Shown here piece by piece: positions 32,754 to 41,408 of a stretch of DNA of 64,000 nucleotides (the stretch's first letter is position 1; each line of letters opens with the position of its first letter). The DNA is taken from contig JAGCDZ010000010.1 of assembly GCA_017650905.1 (NCBI GenBank), positions 30,792-94,791 on the forward strand, written 5' to 3'. The stretch comes from Prevotella sp. (GTDB taxonomy: Bacteria > Bacteroidota > Bacteroidia > Bacteroidales > Bacteroidaceae). The position numbers were made by a program, and so were the translations under genes. The notes beneath the pieces were generated by a model. The model had not been told where the DNA came from. It did not search any database and saw nothing but the letters and a program-made list of their open reading frames with translations.

Positions 32754-32938
32754 TGAACATTGAACATTGAACATTGAACATTGATCATTGAACATTGAAC
32801 ATTGAACATTGATCATTGAACATTGATCATTGAACATTGAATATTGAACATTGAACATTGATCATTGAACATTGAACATTGATCATTGAACATTGAACAT
32901 TGATCATTGAACATTAATCATTGATCATTGAACATTGT
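32752..32938. repeat. CATTGAA heptanucleotide array between the phosphatase and permease genes
   Basis: About 26 seven-base units, CATTGAA with variants CATTGAT and CATTAAT. On the coding strand each unit reads TTCAATG and so carries an ATG in rotating frames. The array provides the permease start codon at one end and the last codons and TGA of the phosphatase at the other. Confidence 0.9.
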
Positions 32939-33646
32939 GTTGTTTTCAAAGAGTTGTTCCAAGGTATCGAGCTGCTTACGGGTGAGTTTCATGTCGTAAA
33001 GAAAATCCTCATAACGCTCCAGATGATGGAGATCGGTACCCACAAAATCATAATAGCCTTGTTTAAGGAGATGTTCGGATACCTGTTTCGGGCGACGGCC
33101 ATAATAGCCAGAAAGTGAGAGCAGGTTCAACTGAAAGGCATAGCCCTTGGCTTTCAAGGCGGCATAGTCTGATTCCTCCATATACATATAGCGCTCAGGG
33201 TGGGCCAAGACAGGACGGTAGCCCTGATGCCAGATGTCGAGCAGTATGTCCTGTAAGCCTACAGGGGCACTCATGTAAGAGGTCTCCACCAACAGATGCT
33301 GTTGCGCCAAAGGCAGGACACCATCATGAAGATGACCAGCGAAGGAAGCATCGAGCATGTACTCCGCTGCCAGATGGAGTTGCAAAGAACCCTTATAATG
33401 AGGCAAGAAAGCCTCAAAATGTTTCCGAAGCATAGCAGCATTGTTCGGATAATCCTGCATGACATGGGGTGTCAGACAGACAGACCGAAAACCCATTTCC
33501 ATTTCCATAAATGAGAGTATCTCAAGACTATGGGAAAGGTCTGGTGAGCCATCGTCAACCCCGGGTAAGACATGGGAATGGATGTCGGCCTTACCTTGCA
33601 GGATACCGGACTTCAACAAATTATGACGAATGGTGATGCCGAACAT
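32918..33646 (-). CDS. CpsB/YwqE-type PHP tyrosine phosphatase
   Basis: About 242 residues from ATG 33646; the longer frame to 33787 reads the Tyr-Gly tract of the kinase in another frame (Ala-Met-Val runs) and is rejected. KADIHSHVLPGVDDGSPDLSHS and VCLTPHVMQDYPNN are the PHP metal-binding motifs; PVLAHPERYMYM and FVGTDLHHLERYE supply later His and Asp ligands. Such Mn-dependent phosphatases dephosphorylate the tyrosine tail of the partner kinase. It overlaps the kinase gene by 26 bases. The C-terminus (NTMFNDQ) is encoded by the first heptamer units. Confidence 0.88.
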   Translation of the reverse strand: MFGITIRHNLLKSGILQGKADIHSHVLPGVDDGSPDLSHSLEILSFMEMEMGFRSVCLTPHVMQDYPNNAAMLRKHFEAFLPHYKGSLQLHLAAEYMLDASFAGHLHDGVLPLAQQHLLVETSYMSAPVGLQDILLDIWHQGYRPVLAHPERYMYMEESDYAALKAKGYAFQLNLLSLSGYYGRRPKQVSEHLLKQGYYDFVGTDLHHLERYEDFLYDMKLTRKQLDTLEQLFENNTMFNDQ

Positions 33647-36080
33647 GCTTGTGTTTCTTACGGAACAGGCGTTTCCACCAAGGACGCTTCTTATTACCAT
33701 AACCATAACCGTAGCCGTAACCATAGCCGTAGCCATAACCATAGCCATAACCATAGCCATAGCCGTGACGGCTAAGGGTGGTACCATTGAGAACCAAGGA
33801 CATGTTTTTCAGCTTTCCGCTTTGATAAATCTTCTCTAAATCGGGCAGCATACGACGATCCAGACGGCCTACACGGATGATGAAGATGGTGAGGTCGGCA
33901 ATGCGGTTGGTAATGGTGGCATCGGCAATGGCGCCATACGGCACATTGTCGATAAAGATATAGTCATAGCGGGTGCGCATTTCGGCAATCAACTGGTCGA
34001 GACGGTCGCTCAACAGCAATTCTGCAGGGTTGGGAGCCACACTGCCTGACGGGATGGAATCAAGATGCTCACAGAGCGTATTCTTCTGGATAATCTCATC
34101 GACAGTGGCCTGACCTGACAGATAGGCTGTAACGCCCTTCGCCTTCTGGTCAGAAAGATGGTGAGACAGGGTGCCCTTACGGATATCAAGGTCGATAAGC
34201 AGCACCTGTTTGCCCATCTGAGCAAAGGAGGCAGCCAGATTGCTGGAGACGAAGGTCTTGCCGGCGCCAGCACCAATAGAACTGAAGGTCACCACCTGCA
34301 ACTGCTCTGCCTTCACCTGCATAAAGCCCATGTTGGTGCGAAGGATGCGGAAGGCTTCAGAGACGGCATCACGACCACTACCGGCCAGAATGGCGACCTG
34401 ATCCTTCTCACTCTTTTTGGCCTTATGCTTAGGAATCTCACCAAGAAACGGTATGCTGGTGGCATTCTCAATATCCTTCCGGCTACGGATGCGCGTATCG
34501 AACAACATGATCAGGATCAGAATGACAGCAGGAACGGCTAACCCAAATAAGATGCCCTTCAGCAACATGGCCATCAGGACAGGGGCGATGGGATAAGCTG
34601 GGCTCTTGGCCGGTTCAAGAACGCGCGCGTTAGACTCGGTAATGGCAAGACTCAAGGCATTCTCCTCACGCTTATTGAGCAGATAGAGATAGAGTTCCTG
34701 CTTGATCTGCTGCTGGCGCTCGATGGAAAGCATCTGGCGCTGCTGCCCGGGGATGGCGGCCACACGTGCCCGCGCCTGGCCGGCACGGTTGCTGATGTCG
34801 CGCAACTTCACCTGCGTGCTCACATTCATATTGTCGACAGAACGGATGATGCTCTGACGCATGGAATTCAAAGCATTGTTGAGGTCTTCGACAACCGGAT
34901 TCTTGTTGCTACTGGCTTCCAACAGCTTGTCACGGCGCAACTTGGCGGCATTATACTGGGCAATCTGGGCCTCGACACTGGGATCGGCCAAACCGGTATT
35001 AGACGGTATCATATCGGTCTCCTTCTGAGGATCGGTGAGATAGTCCTTGATATATTTGCCCATCTGCTGCTGCATCATCAGGTCGCGTGCCTGAGAGGTG
35101 TATTCCTCACGCTGACCTAACGACATGGAGGTGGCCTGATTGATATCGACCATGTCATTAGACTGTTTGAAACTCTGAATCTCCTTTTCCACACCGCCCA
35201 ACTCTTTTTCAATCACCACCAAACGCTCGTTGATAAAGTTGGAGGTGTTGATGGCGGCCTGGTTCTTGTCCTTGATGGTCTCCTCATTATAAATGGTAAT
35301 CAGCATGTTCAGTACATCGGCAGCCCGATAGGGAGAGACATCGCGCAAAGACATGTTGAGAATGGACGACTGTCCCGAGGAACGATCTGCAACGGCCGAA
35401 GCCTGGATAATGGACAGATTTTTTGCGAGGCGATTTGCCAAAGAACTGACATCACGCTTACGGACCATGATGCTACGGCCATACCACGCTTCAGAGAAAT
35501 GGAGGGTCTTGGTTATCTTCAGCTTACCGTAAGCCGTCTTCAAGCGTTTTCCGATGGCGGCCTCCTGCCGTTGAGCCGTAAAGGCATCGGAAGCCGACAA
35601 CCACACGGTGTTGCTATCCTTGACGGTGACACAGACACTGCGCTCCTGCTCCTGAGAGGCATCTTCGAACGACACCTTGACAGGGGTCTGCGAATAGAGC
35701 TCCTTGACACGAAGGAAGTCGCTGACCTCATAACAGACCTCGGCATGCAGACGCCAAACGGCCTCGTTCATCAACAATGGAGTCTGGAACTGCAGGATTT
35801 CATTGGCCACATTGACCTGATACAACTGATTGTCGAGACGGTCGAGGCGAGCCAACTGTGCTGTAGATTTAGCATCCTTGAACATGACAGATGCCTTGGC
35901 CTGGTATTCCTGCTGCGTAGTGGCATACTGATACCACTGCCACCCGACAAAGACAATGAGGGCTAAGAGAAACCATAGCCAGTTGCCAAGAAGATACCGG
36001 ATGATGTCGAACGGGTTCAGCTCCATGCCTCGCTGTGAGGCACCTCCCGACAGGTCATCCTGCTTACTCATTTTGATCAT
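33621..36080 (-). CDS. wzc: Wzc-type polysaccharide co-polymerase and tyrosine autokinase
   Basis: 819 residues. Two transmembrane helices (WLWFLLALIVFVGWQWY near residue 35 and ILFGLAVPAVILILIMLF near 540) bracket a large periplasmic Wzz/GNVR coiled-coil region. The cytoplasmic kinase has SSIGAGAGKTFVSSNLA (Walker A), VLLIDLDIRKGTLSHHL (Walker A') and YDYIFIDNVPYGAI (Walker B). The C-terminal tail has eleven Tyr-Gly repeats (33696-33764) in place of the usual Tyr cluster, then a basic, His-rich end. It should control chain length and export with Wza and the PHP phosphatase. Confidence 0.9.
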   Translation of the reverse strand: MIKMSKQDDLSGGASQRGMELNPFDIIRYLLGNWLWFLLALIVFVGWQWYQYATTQQEYQAKASVMFKDAKSTAQLARLDRLDNQLYQVNVANEILQFQTPLLMNEAVWRLHAEVCYEVSDFLRVKELYSQTPVKVSFEDASQEQERSVCVTVKDSNTVWLSASDAFTAQRQEAAIGKRLKTAYGKLKITKTLHFSEAWYGRSIMVRKRDVSSLANRLAKNLSIIQASAVADRSSGQSSILNMSLRDVSPYRAADVLNMLITIYNEETIKDKNQAAINTSNFINERLVVIEKELGGVEKEIQSFKQSNDMVDINQATSMSLGQREEYTSQARDLMMQQQMGKYIKDYLTDPQKETDMIPSNTGLADPSVEAQIAQYNAAKLRRDKLLEASSNKNPVVEDLNNALNSMRQSIIRSVDNMNVSTQVKLRDISNRAGQARARVAAIPGQQRQMLSIERQQQIKQELYLYLLNKREENALSLAITESNARVLEPAKSPAYPIAPVLMAMLLKGILFGLAVPAVILILIMLFDTRIRSRKDIENATSIPFLGEIPKHKAKKSEKDQVAILAGSGRDAVSEAFRILRTNMGFMQVKAEQLQVVTFSSIGAGAGKTFVSSNLAASFAQMGKQVLLIDLDIRKGTLSHHLSDQKAKGVTAYLSGQATVDEIIQKNTLCEHLDSIPSGSVAPNPAELLLSDRLDQLIAEMRTRYDYIFIDNVPYGAIADATITNRIADLTIFIIRVGRLDRRMLPDLEKIYQSGKLKNMSLVLNGTTLSRHGYGYGYGYGYGYGYGYGYGYGYGNKKRPWWKRLFRKKHKHVRHHHSS
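33696..33764. repeat. Hexanucleotide repeat encoding (Tyr-Gly)11
   Basis: 69 bases of CCATAA/CCGTAG/CCATAG-type units in frame near the 3' end of the kinase gene; a likely slippage-prone tract of phosphorylation sites. Confidence 0.9.
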
Positions 36081-36086
36081 AAGACA

Positions 36087-36896
36087 CTATAGTTTTGTTA
36101 TCAGTAAGACAAAGGACAATATCGTGCTTAGTGCTGAGACGCCATACATCCAATACCGCATCCGCCGCTCGTCCTGCTCTTGGGCACGACGGCCATTAGG
36201 CTCCACGTAGACGATATCATTCTGCTGCAGATAGTAGGCGGGGGACAGGAAGATGTCCTTGGACTGAAGGTCGACATGAATGACGCGACGGGTGTCGCCG
36301 AAATCACGGAATACCGCCACATGGTCAATACGAGACGTTCCTGTTTTCAGGTCACCGGCCATCGCTATCGCCTCCAAGATGGTGATACGGTCGCCATCGA
36401 TGGAGTAGCGTCCCACGCGGTTGACCTCACCTAACACAGAGAACGTGAAATTGAGGATGTCGACCTGTACAAGGGAATTCTTCAGCAGTTCGCGCTTTTC
36501 AAGCTCATCCTTGATCATCTGTGTCAACTGGTTGCGGGTGAGACCTTCGACATGCAGCTTGCCCAAGATGGGGAAGTCGATATCGCCATTGACATCGACG
36601 ATATAGCCCTGTTCCTGGCTGGAAGTGGTGCTGGTGGTCTCGACAGTGCCATCGGCAGACACACTATAGCCACCGACACCTGGGAGATTGAAGGCCAAGG
36701 AGAGTTCAGGATCCTTGCTACTGACAATGATCTTCAACTTGTCGTCGCGCTGGATCTTCATTTCATACTTCCTGGATACGGGGTAATCCACGGTATCGTC
36801 CATATCCTTCAGATAGAGCATCCGCTCACGAGTGGCACAGGAGCAGAGGAAGGACAAGGTCAAAAAGGAAACTACCAAAAAGGATAAATGTTTCAT
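36087..36896 (-). CDS. wza: Wza-like polysaccharide export outer-membrane lipoprotein
   Basis: About 269 residues from ATG 36896, which avoids overlap with the OmpA-like gene (a start at 36923 would overlap it). The signal peptide ends in LSFLCSCATRE, with Cys as the lipidation residue. YLKDMDDTVDYPVSRKYEMKIQRDDKL begins the Poly_export domain; YIVDVNGDIDFPILGKLHVEGL and FSVLGEVNRVGRYSI belong to the export and SLBB domains. A C-terminal helix (MYGVSALSTILSFVLLI) crosses the outer membrane, as in Wza. It lies six bases upstream of the kinase. Confidence 0.9.
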   Translation of the reverse strand: MKHLSFLVVSFLTLSFLCSCATRERMLYLKDMDDTVDYPVSRKYEMKIQRDDKLKIIVSSKDPELSLAFNLPGVGGYSVSADGTVETTSTTSSQEQGYIVDVNGDIDFPILGKLHVEGLTRNQLTQMIKDELEKRELLKNSLVQVDILNFTFSVLGEVNRVGRYSIDGDRITILEAIAMAGDLKTGTSRIDHVAVFRDFGDTRRVIHVDLQSKDIFLSPAYYLQQNDIVYVEPNGRRAQEQDERRMRYWMYGVSALSTILSFVLLITKL

Positions 36897-36900
36897 CGTG

Positions 36901-38142
36901 CTATTTGATTTCTTTGTATTCATTATGTGGGGTTAGCTTGAAGACAACGACACGGTTCCAAGGATTTTCCATCAGATAGGGCTGTTCGGTATCACCCTTA
37001 TAGTCGATACTCAACCGTTTGGGATCGACACCGAACTGCTGCGTCAGCATGTTATAGACAGCCATCACACGGCGCTTGGAAAGTCGCATGTTATAGGCGG
37101 GATAGGCCGTCTGAACATCAGCATAACCGCAGATGACAATGTCGACATCGGGATGGGATTTGATATAGGCAGCAACAGCCTCCACATTGGGGCGCTGCAC
37201 ATCGGTAATATTGAACTTGTCGATGATAAATGACACGGTCATCTCTAAAAGCTGTTCCTGGCGGACGCGGTAGGTGGTATCGACAGGTGCTGCCTTCGCT
37301 GCAGCCAAATCCTTGCGGGCCTGATTGATATTGGCATTCATCCTGGCGACATCTAAGGCGTCTGTCATCTCCAAACGGTACTTCTCATGACCACGCCGGA
37401 AATTGTATTTAAAGCCTAACAGCGTTACCAGATAACCATCATATATGCGGTCATCTATCACGCCATTATACTTATCGTCGGTAGCATCCATGTGAATCTC
37501 GAGATCCAAATCAAATACTTTGGAAAGACGGTAACTGAATATAAGACCTGCCCGCAATGCAAAATAAACATCAGAGGCGGTGTTAATCAGATAGGGGGCC
37601 GGCGGTTCGGCAAAACGACGGGCTTTTTCCTTATCAAAACCGAAGGTGGTATTGAAACCGACACCAATCATCGGAATTATATGGAAACGACGATCTTCGC
37701 GGTATTTATATATCCAATTATGCATATCTATCATAACGTCGGCATAGCCATGGAAATTAGAGAATTCATAGAAGCCGTCGCCATAATATTCGGGATAGAC
37801 CTCACGAGGCTCTTTTTCTGCCCGACCCGTCTGACGCATGAAACCAAGGGTGCCGCGTAAGCCGAATATAGGCGTGAAAAACTTACCGAGGGATAACATA
37901 CCGCCCAGCCTATTGCTCTTGATATATTCCGAGGTACGATAGACACGGATATTCTCTCCGTACGGGCCATTAAAGCCAAGATGTACACCCAAGAACACAT
38001 TGTCGATGAAACGATCTTCACGCACGCCCCTGACGGTGTCAACTTTTAAAGAAGAGGCCTCTGTTTCGGACTGAGCCCGAAGAACTAAGCCATGGGCACT
38101 GACTATCAAGAACAGAAAACTAAAGAAAAGCCTGTATTTCAT
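36901..38142 (-). CDS. DUF3575/OmpA-like outer-membrane protein
   Basis: 413 residues. Signal peptide (FFSFLFLIVSAHGLVLRAQ), then a beta-barrel-like domain of about 220 residues with repeated aromatic-ended strands (VFLGVHLGFNGPYGENIRV, LGGMLSLGKFFTPIFGLRG). The C-terminal 120 residues form an OmpA-type peptidoglycan-binding domain: VDIVICGYADVQTAYPAYN and MRLSKRRVMAVYNMLTQQFG. Proteins of this type head capsule operons in Bacteroidota and may stabilise the export complex to the wall. A paralog lies directly upstream. Confidence 0.8.
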   Translation of the reverse strand: MKYRLFFSFLFLIVSAHGLVLRAQSETEASSLKVDTVRGVREDRFIDNVFLGVHLGFNGPYGENIRVYRTSEYIKSNRLGGMLSLGKFFTPIFGLRGTLGFMRQTGRAEKEPREVYPEYYGDGFYEFSNFHGYADVMIDMHNWIYKYREDRRFHIIPMIGVGFNTTFGFDKEKARRFAEPPAPYLINTASDVYFALRAGLIFSYRLSKVFDLDLEIHMDATDDKYNGVIDDRIYDGYLVTLLGFKYNFRRGHEKYRLEMTDALDVARMNANINQARKDLAAAKAAPVDTTYRVRQEQLLEMTVSFIIDKFNITDVQRPNVEAVAAYIKSHPDVDIVICGYADVQTAYPAYNMRLSKRRVMAVYNMLTQQFGVDPKRLSIDYKGDTEQPYLMENPWNRVVVFKLTPHNEYKEIK

Positions 38143-38144
38143 AA

Positions 38145-39308
38145 TTATTCTTTGCTTTCATTAACATAAACGATGACACAATACTCCGAATTAGCCTGAG
38201 ATTCCACCGTCGCCATATCCTGTTCTACTACGATCTGCTCGGCAGGAACCTGATACTTGTCGACCAAGACATCGCGGATGCTTGCTGCACGCTGGGTAAA
38301 CAATGCAGAAGGGGTAGACTGCGAGATGGAAGTGATAAAGATACGGACTGGTTGGGAGAAATGGCGCAGAGACTCTTTCACAGAAAAGACATTGACCTGC
38401 TGCAGTTCATTGATTTCTGAGGAACCTGCCTTGAAAGACACCATGACGATGACCTGACGCCGCTGCACATCCAGAACAGGCGAAGGACGGTTGGCAAGGT
38501 CAGCCTCCTGCTGGCGGAGATGATTGATCTCCATCTGGGCGGGATCGAATTTCGACGGGTCATATTTGACATGGCGGAACCGGTAACTGCCGTCACGGTT
38601 GCGCAGATGGCGTACCAAACCGAACAATAGGGCCGTGTTGTGATCCCACCGATGGTCGGTGACATGTCCATCAAACCTGTCGTGATAAATGTTATGGCTG
38701 AACTCCATACTAAAATCCCATTTCTCATTTATCATCCAACGGGTTATTAAACCCAGACGATAGGTCAGGAACGTACGACTGTCTGTCTCATAAAAACGGT
38801 CATTGGCATTCCAATCAGGGGTGCTGTAGCCAAATGCCTCAATGCCACCAATACCTAAATAGCCTATGAAATTAGTGCGACGCGTGTCCTTATAGCCTTT
38901 AAGGAGATTGGTGAAATTGATCAGGCCATCGGCATTCACACCGGCAGAATGCCAGGAATAGCCTTTATCAGCCGCCTTGATAGTGCCCCGATAATTATCA
39001 TATTTAAGCACGCCACGCACACCCACGATAGTAGAGAAGAACTTGCCAAACGAGAGAGTGACGGACGGGCGAAGACAGGACAACAGGGATTTTCCTGTCT
39101 CATTACTGCCCCAGGGATAATTCACACCAACCTTGAATTCGTAAAACAGATTGTCGCGGATGTCGTTCTCATACAACGTCTTGCTGAGTAGTGCTGTGTC
39201 TATCGTGTCAGGACGCAGTCTGATGATACTGTCATTCTGTCCCAATACGGGCGTCATGGCACATAAGACCAGCCCTAAGAAAAGGAATCTATGATGTTTC
39301 ATCTTCAA
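38145..39308 (-). CDS. DUF3575-like outer-membrane protein, paralog with degenerate OmpA domain
   Basis: 387 residues. Signal peptide (RFLFLGLVLCAMTPVLGQ), barrel-like region with KVGVNYPWGSNETGKS and VTLSFGKFFSTIVGVRGVLKY parallel to the downstream gene, and a C-terminal OmpA-like part (VRIFITSISQSTPSALFTQRA) that lacks a clear Asp/Arg peptidoglycan-binding pair. The two adjacent genes probably arose by duplication. Its place before Wza suggests a role in capsule assembly at the outer membrane; no enzymatic motif is visible. Confidence 0.75.
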   Translation of the reverse strand: MKMKHHRFLFLGLVLCAMTPVLGQNDSIIRLRPDTIDTALLSKTLYENDIRDNLFYEFKVGVNYPWGSNETGKSLLSCLRPSVTLSFGKFFSTIVGVRGVLKYDNYRGTIKAADKGYSWHSAGVNADGLINFTNLLKGYKDTRRTNFIGYLGIGGIEAFGYSTPDWNANDRFYETDSRTFLTYRLGLITRWMINEKWDFSMEFSHNIYHDRFDGHVTDHRWDHNTALLFGLVRHLRNRDGSYRFRHVKYDPSKFDPAQMEINHLRQQEADLANRPSPVLDVQRRQVIVMVSFKAGSSEINELQQVNVFSVKESLRHFSQPVRIFITSISQSTPSALFTQRAASIRDVLVDKYQVPAEQIVVEQDMATVESQANSEYCVIVYVNESKE

Positions 39309-39314
39309 TATTGA

Positions 39315-39884
39315 TTAGAACAAAAAGGTACACATAAACAGGTTGTCTTTCTGATAAAAGAGGATATAGCGCCAACTAACCTGTGTCTTGGGATTGCCGA
39401 TGTAACGTAATTCACGCACATGCGACCATGTGGCATCTACCTCCGTAGGCTCGATTGCCATGACTTCCTGACAACCTAAGTTCATGCCCTGCCGCCAAAA
39501 TTCCTGTTGAGTCTGTTCGTCAGGAAAGACCAGCGTGATGCCAATGGGCGTATAACGGTTCTTGCCATTAGGGGTCAGATCCATATTCAGGCAACGGGGA
39601 TGGTCGCCTACTGATGTGTATGACTCTGACATGTAACCCGTCTGATAAGTTACATCCTCTGCCCACACCAGATAAATCTCTGACTTCTCCTCAGCATGAT
39701 GAATCAGATTCAGCCCCAACTTAGCAGCATGCTTCTTGTAGGCCTCCAACGATATGCCTTTTGCGCCATACTGCATCAACCTCAGGTAGTAACCGAAGTC
39801 GAAAGGCTTGTAGCTTGTTTGTGCTGTTGCAGACAAAACAGCAAGCAACAGCAGGGGAATGAGAATAATTTTTTTCATACTCAT
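39315..39884 (-). CDS. Secreted protein of unknown function
   Basis: 189 residues. An N-terminal signal peptide (KKIILIPLLLLAVLSATAQ) with a likely cleavage after Ala-Gln. The mature part has no recognised motif; it is mixed alpha/beta in appearance and ends LFYQKDNLFMCTFLF. A second ATG at 39878 may be the actual start. It is the first structural gene after upxY in the capsule operon and is followed by two outer-membrane proteins, so a periplasmic or surface role in capsule assembly is plausible. Confidence 0.65.
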   Translation of the reverse strand: MSMKKIILIPLLLLAVLSATAQTSYKPFDFGYYLRLMQYGAKGISLEAYKKHAAKLGLNLIHHAEEKSEIYLVWAEDVTYQTGYMSESYTSVGDHPRCLNMDLTPNGKNRYTPIGITLVFPDEQTQQEFWRQGMNLGCQEVMAIEPTEVDATWSHVRELRYIGNPKTQVSWRYILFYQKDNLFMCTFLF

Positions 39885-39901
39885 TATGTTTAGTCGATTA
39901 T

Positions 39902-40444
39902 TTAATCAATGAAACGAAGAAAGGCAGACGGGACAAATGCGATGGCAACAGCTGCCACACCTTCTATCTGAACAACAACTCGCTTGTTTTTCTTGATTCT
40001 CTTGATAACGCCTTCCACACCACCAAAGCAACCATCAATCACTTGTACTCTCTGTCCAACCCTTTTGAGATAGTCCTCATTGTCTAAGAACATCACAGAA
40101 TCATCTTGGACAGAAGCCACCTTCATAAAGTTGTCCATCTGTTTGTCGGGTACTACAAGAATCCCACCGCCGTCCTGTGTTCTCTGAGTCATATACCTCA
40201 TCGGTTGAAATTCCTGCTTGTGCATCTTCAAATCGGTCAGATGTTCCTTGGTAGAGCGGACAAACAAAAGATTATGTATAGCGGGAACCAGCATTCTCCT
40301 TCTTCCGTCAGCTGTATCAACAAAATCATACTTCATGGGAAGGAAGTTTTCGATATGATCCCTGTCCAACAGTTCCTTGATTTTCAATTCCCTGTTGTAG
40401 GTAATACGCATCGGAAACCAATGTAACTCGCTATTCTGGTCCAT
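39902..40444 (-). CDS. UpxY-family transcription antiterminator (NusG paralog)
   Basis: 180 residues. ELHWFPMRITYNRELKIKELL and FLPMKYDF form the NusG N-terminal domain; FGGVEGVIKRIKKNKRVVVQIE is the KOW domain. UpxY proteins (Bacteroides capsule antiterminators) are encoded first in capsule operons and let RNA polymerase read through the long leader and operon. The gene lies 175 bases downstream of a consensus promoter. No UpxZ-type inhibitor gene follows, unlike in Bacteroides fragilis loci. The whole 40-kb minus-strand cluster is the likely target. Confidence 0.88.
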   Translation of the reverse strand: MDQNSELHWFPMRITYNRELKIKELLDRDHIENFLPMKYDFVDTADGRRRMLVPAIHNLLFVRSTKEHLTDLKMHKQEFQPMRYMTQRTQDGGGILVVPDKQMDNFMKVASVQDDSVMFLDNEDYLKRVGQRVQVIDGCFGGVEGVIKRIKKNKRVVVQIEGVAAVAIAFVPSAFLRFID

Positions 40445-40612
40445 TTATGATCTATCGTACAGAAACAAAAATGGGGGTCACCGCATCTTTTGTGCAGCGT
40501 ACCCATCTTGACATTACAATCTGAATAATCATCCTATCGCACTGACATCCAGCAACTTTTATGAATCATTATTCATAATTGACAGTGAAAAAACACTATC
40601 AAATCACTGTTT
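40445..40612 (-). promoter_or_regulatory. Leader region of the capsule operon
   Basis: About 168 untranslated bases before upxY. It contains a perfect hairpin (TTATGAAT-loop-ATTCATAA, 40559-40578) and an inverted repeat CAGTGA...TCACTG (40583-40609). These are candidate pause or recruitment elements for the UpxY protein; the role is inferred from UpxY biology. Confidence 0.55.
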
Positions 40613-40619
40613 ATGAGTG

Positions 40620-40651
40620 CAAATTTAAGAAATTATTACGAAATAAACAAA
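40620..40651 (-). promoter_or_regulatory. Promoter of the capsule operon
   Basis: Reverse strand TTTG (40651-40648), 20-base spacer, TAAATTTG (40627-40620): exact TTTG-N20-TAnnTTTG. Transcription would start near 40612. Confidence 0.85.
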
Positions 40652-40736
40652 TTTTTTAATAAAAAAATCAGAACATTATGTTTATTGTACCCTTATGATA
40701 CGATAAATGTTCATAAATGTTTCAGACTCCATATAT

Positions 40737-41408
40737 TTATTTACACTTGTCAAGCCACTCCTTTAAGGCATAGCGAGGAACACCCCGCTTGATAGCGGCA
40801 TTCAGTTCTTCACGGGCCTCATTTATGCGGTTTAAATTAATCAAAATATCAGCCTTCGAAACGACAAATCCTGACTGAAGGGGTTTACGACGAATAGCCT
40901 CATCCCAGTCGTAGAGGGCAATGTCGTATTGTTTCTGTTCCGTCTCAAAAGCAGCACGGGCAGCGTAAGCATCCGCAGAATCTGGAAACATCTGGACAAG
41001 ACGATTTAACTCATCGAAGGTATCGGTCTTACGTCCCATCTTCTGCAAGACATGCGCCAATCCCAAGCGGGCTTCGAAATGCGTGGGCTGCAGGCGCAGA
41101 AAGGCCTCATAATCGACACGGGCCAGATCATAATGGTGTTGGTGGGTGTGGACATAGGCCCGGAAATAGAGCGCAGCCAGATTCTTTTCATCAGTATGAA
41201 GTATCTTGCCGTACTCTGCAAGGGCATAATCCCACTGCTCAAGGTTGATATTGGCCTCAGCCTTGAGCAGGTGCAGATGAAGGTTCTGGGGATCTTTGCC
41301 TATCTGGGCATTCAGCACTTCGAGTGAGTCGCGCCATTGCTGACGAGTCTGAGCCGCAAGCCCACACATCGTCAGCAACAACACACCTAAAACAATATAC
41401 TTACGCAT
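40737..41408 (-). CDS. Secreted TPR protein
   Basis: About 223 residues from ATG 41408, overlapping the leuB stop by eight bases; a frame to 41525 lies inside leuB and is rejected. The signal peptide is [17 protein letters not shown]. Five or six tetratricopeptide repeats follow (for example [21 protein letters not shown] and [21 protein letters not shown]). Probably a periplasmic scaffold; co-transcription with the leucine genes seems incidental. No partner can be named. Confidence 0.8.
   Translation of the reverse strand: MRKYIVLGVLLLTMCGLAAQTRQQWRDSLEVLNAQIGKDPQNLHLHLLKAEANINLEQWDYALAEYGKILHTDEKNLAALYFRAYVHTHQHHYDLARVDYEAFLRLQPTHFEARLGLAHVLQKMGRKTDTFDELNRLVQMFPDSADAYAARAAFETEQKQYDIALYDWDEAIRRKPLQSGFVVSKADILINLNRINEAREELNAAIKRGVPRYALKEWLDKCK

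Noticed and set aside
32754-32858. N-terminal extension of the permease (MFNVQC-type repeats)
   Set aside because: Pure heptamer repeat, no similarity to permease N-termini, and starts in all frames arise from the repeat itself.
33647-33787. N-terminal extension of the PHP phosphatase (Ala-Met-Val runs)
   Set aside because: It is the Tyr-Gly tract of the kinase read in another frame; the phosphatase fold starts after ATG 33646.
40445-40651. An invertible capsule promoter
   Set aside because: No long inverted repeats flank the promoter and no site-specific recombinase gene is in the window, so phase inversion is unsupported here.
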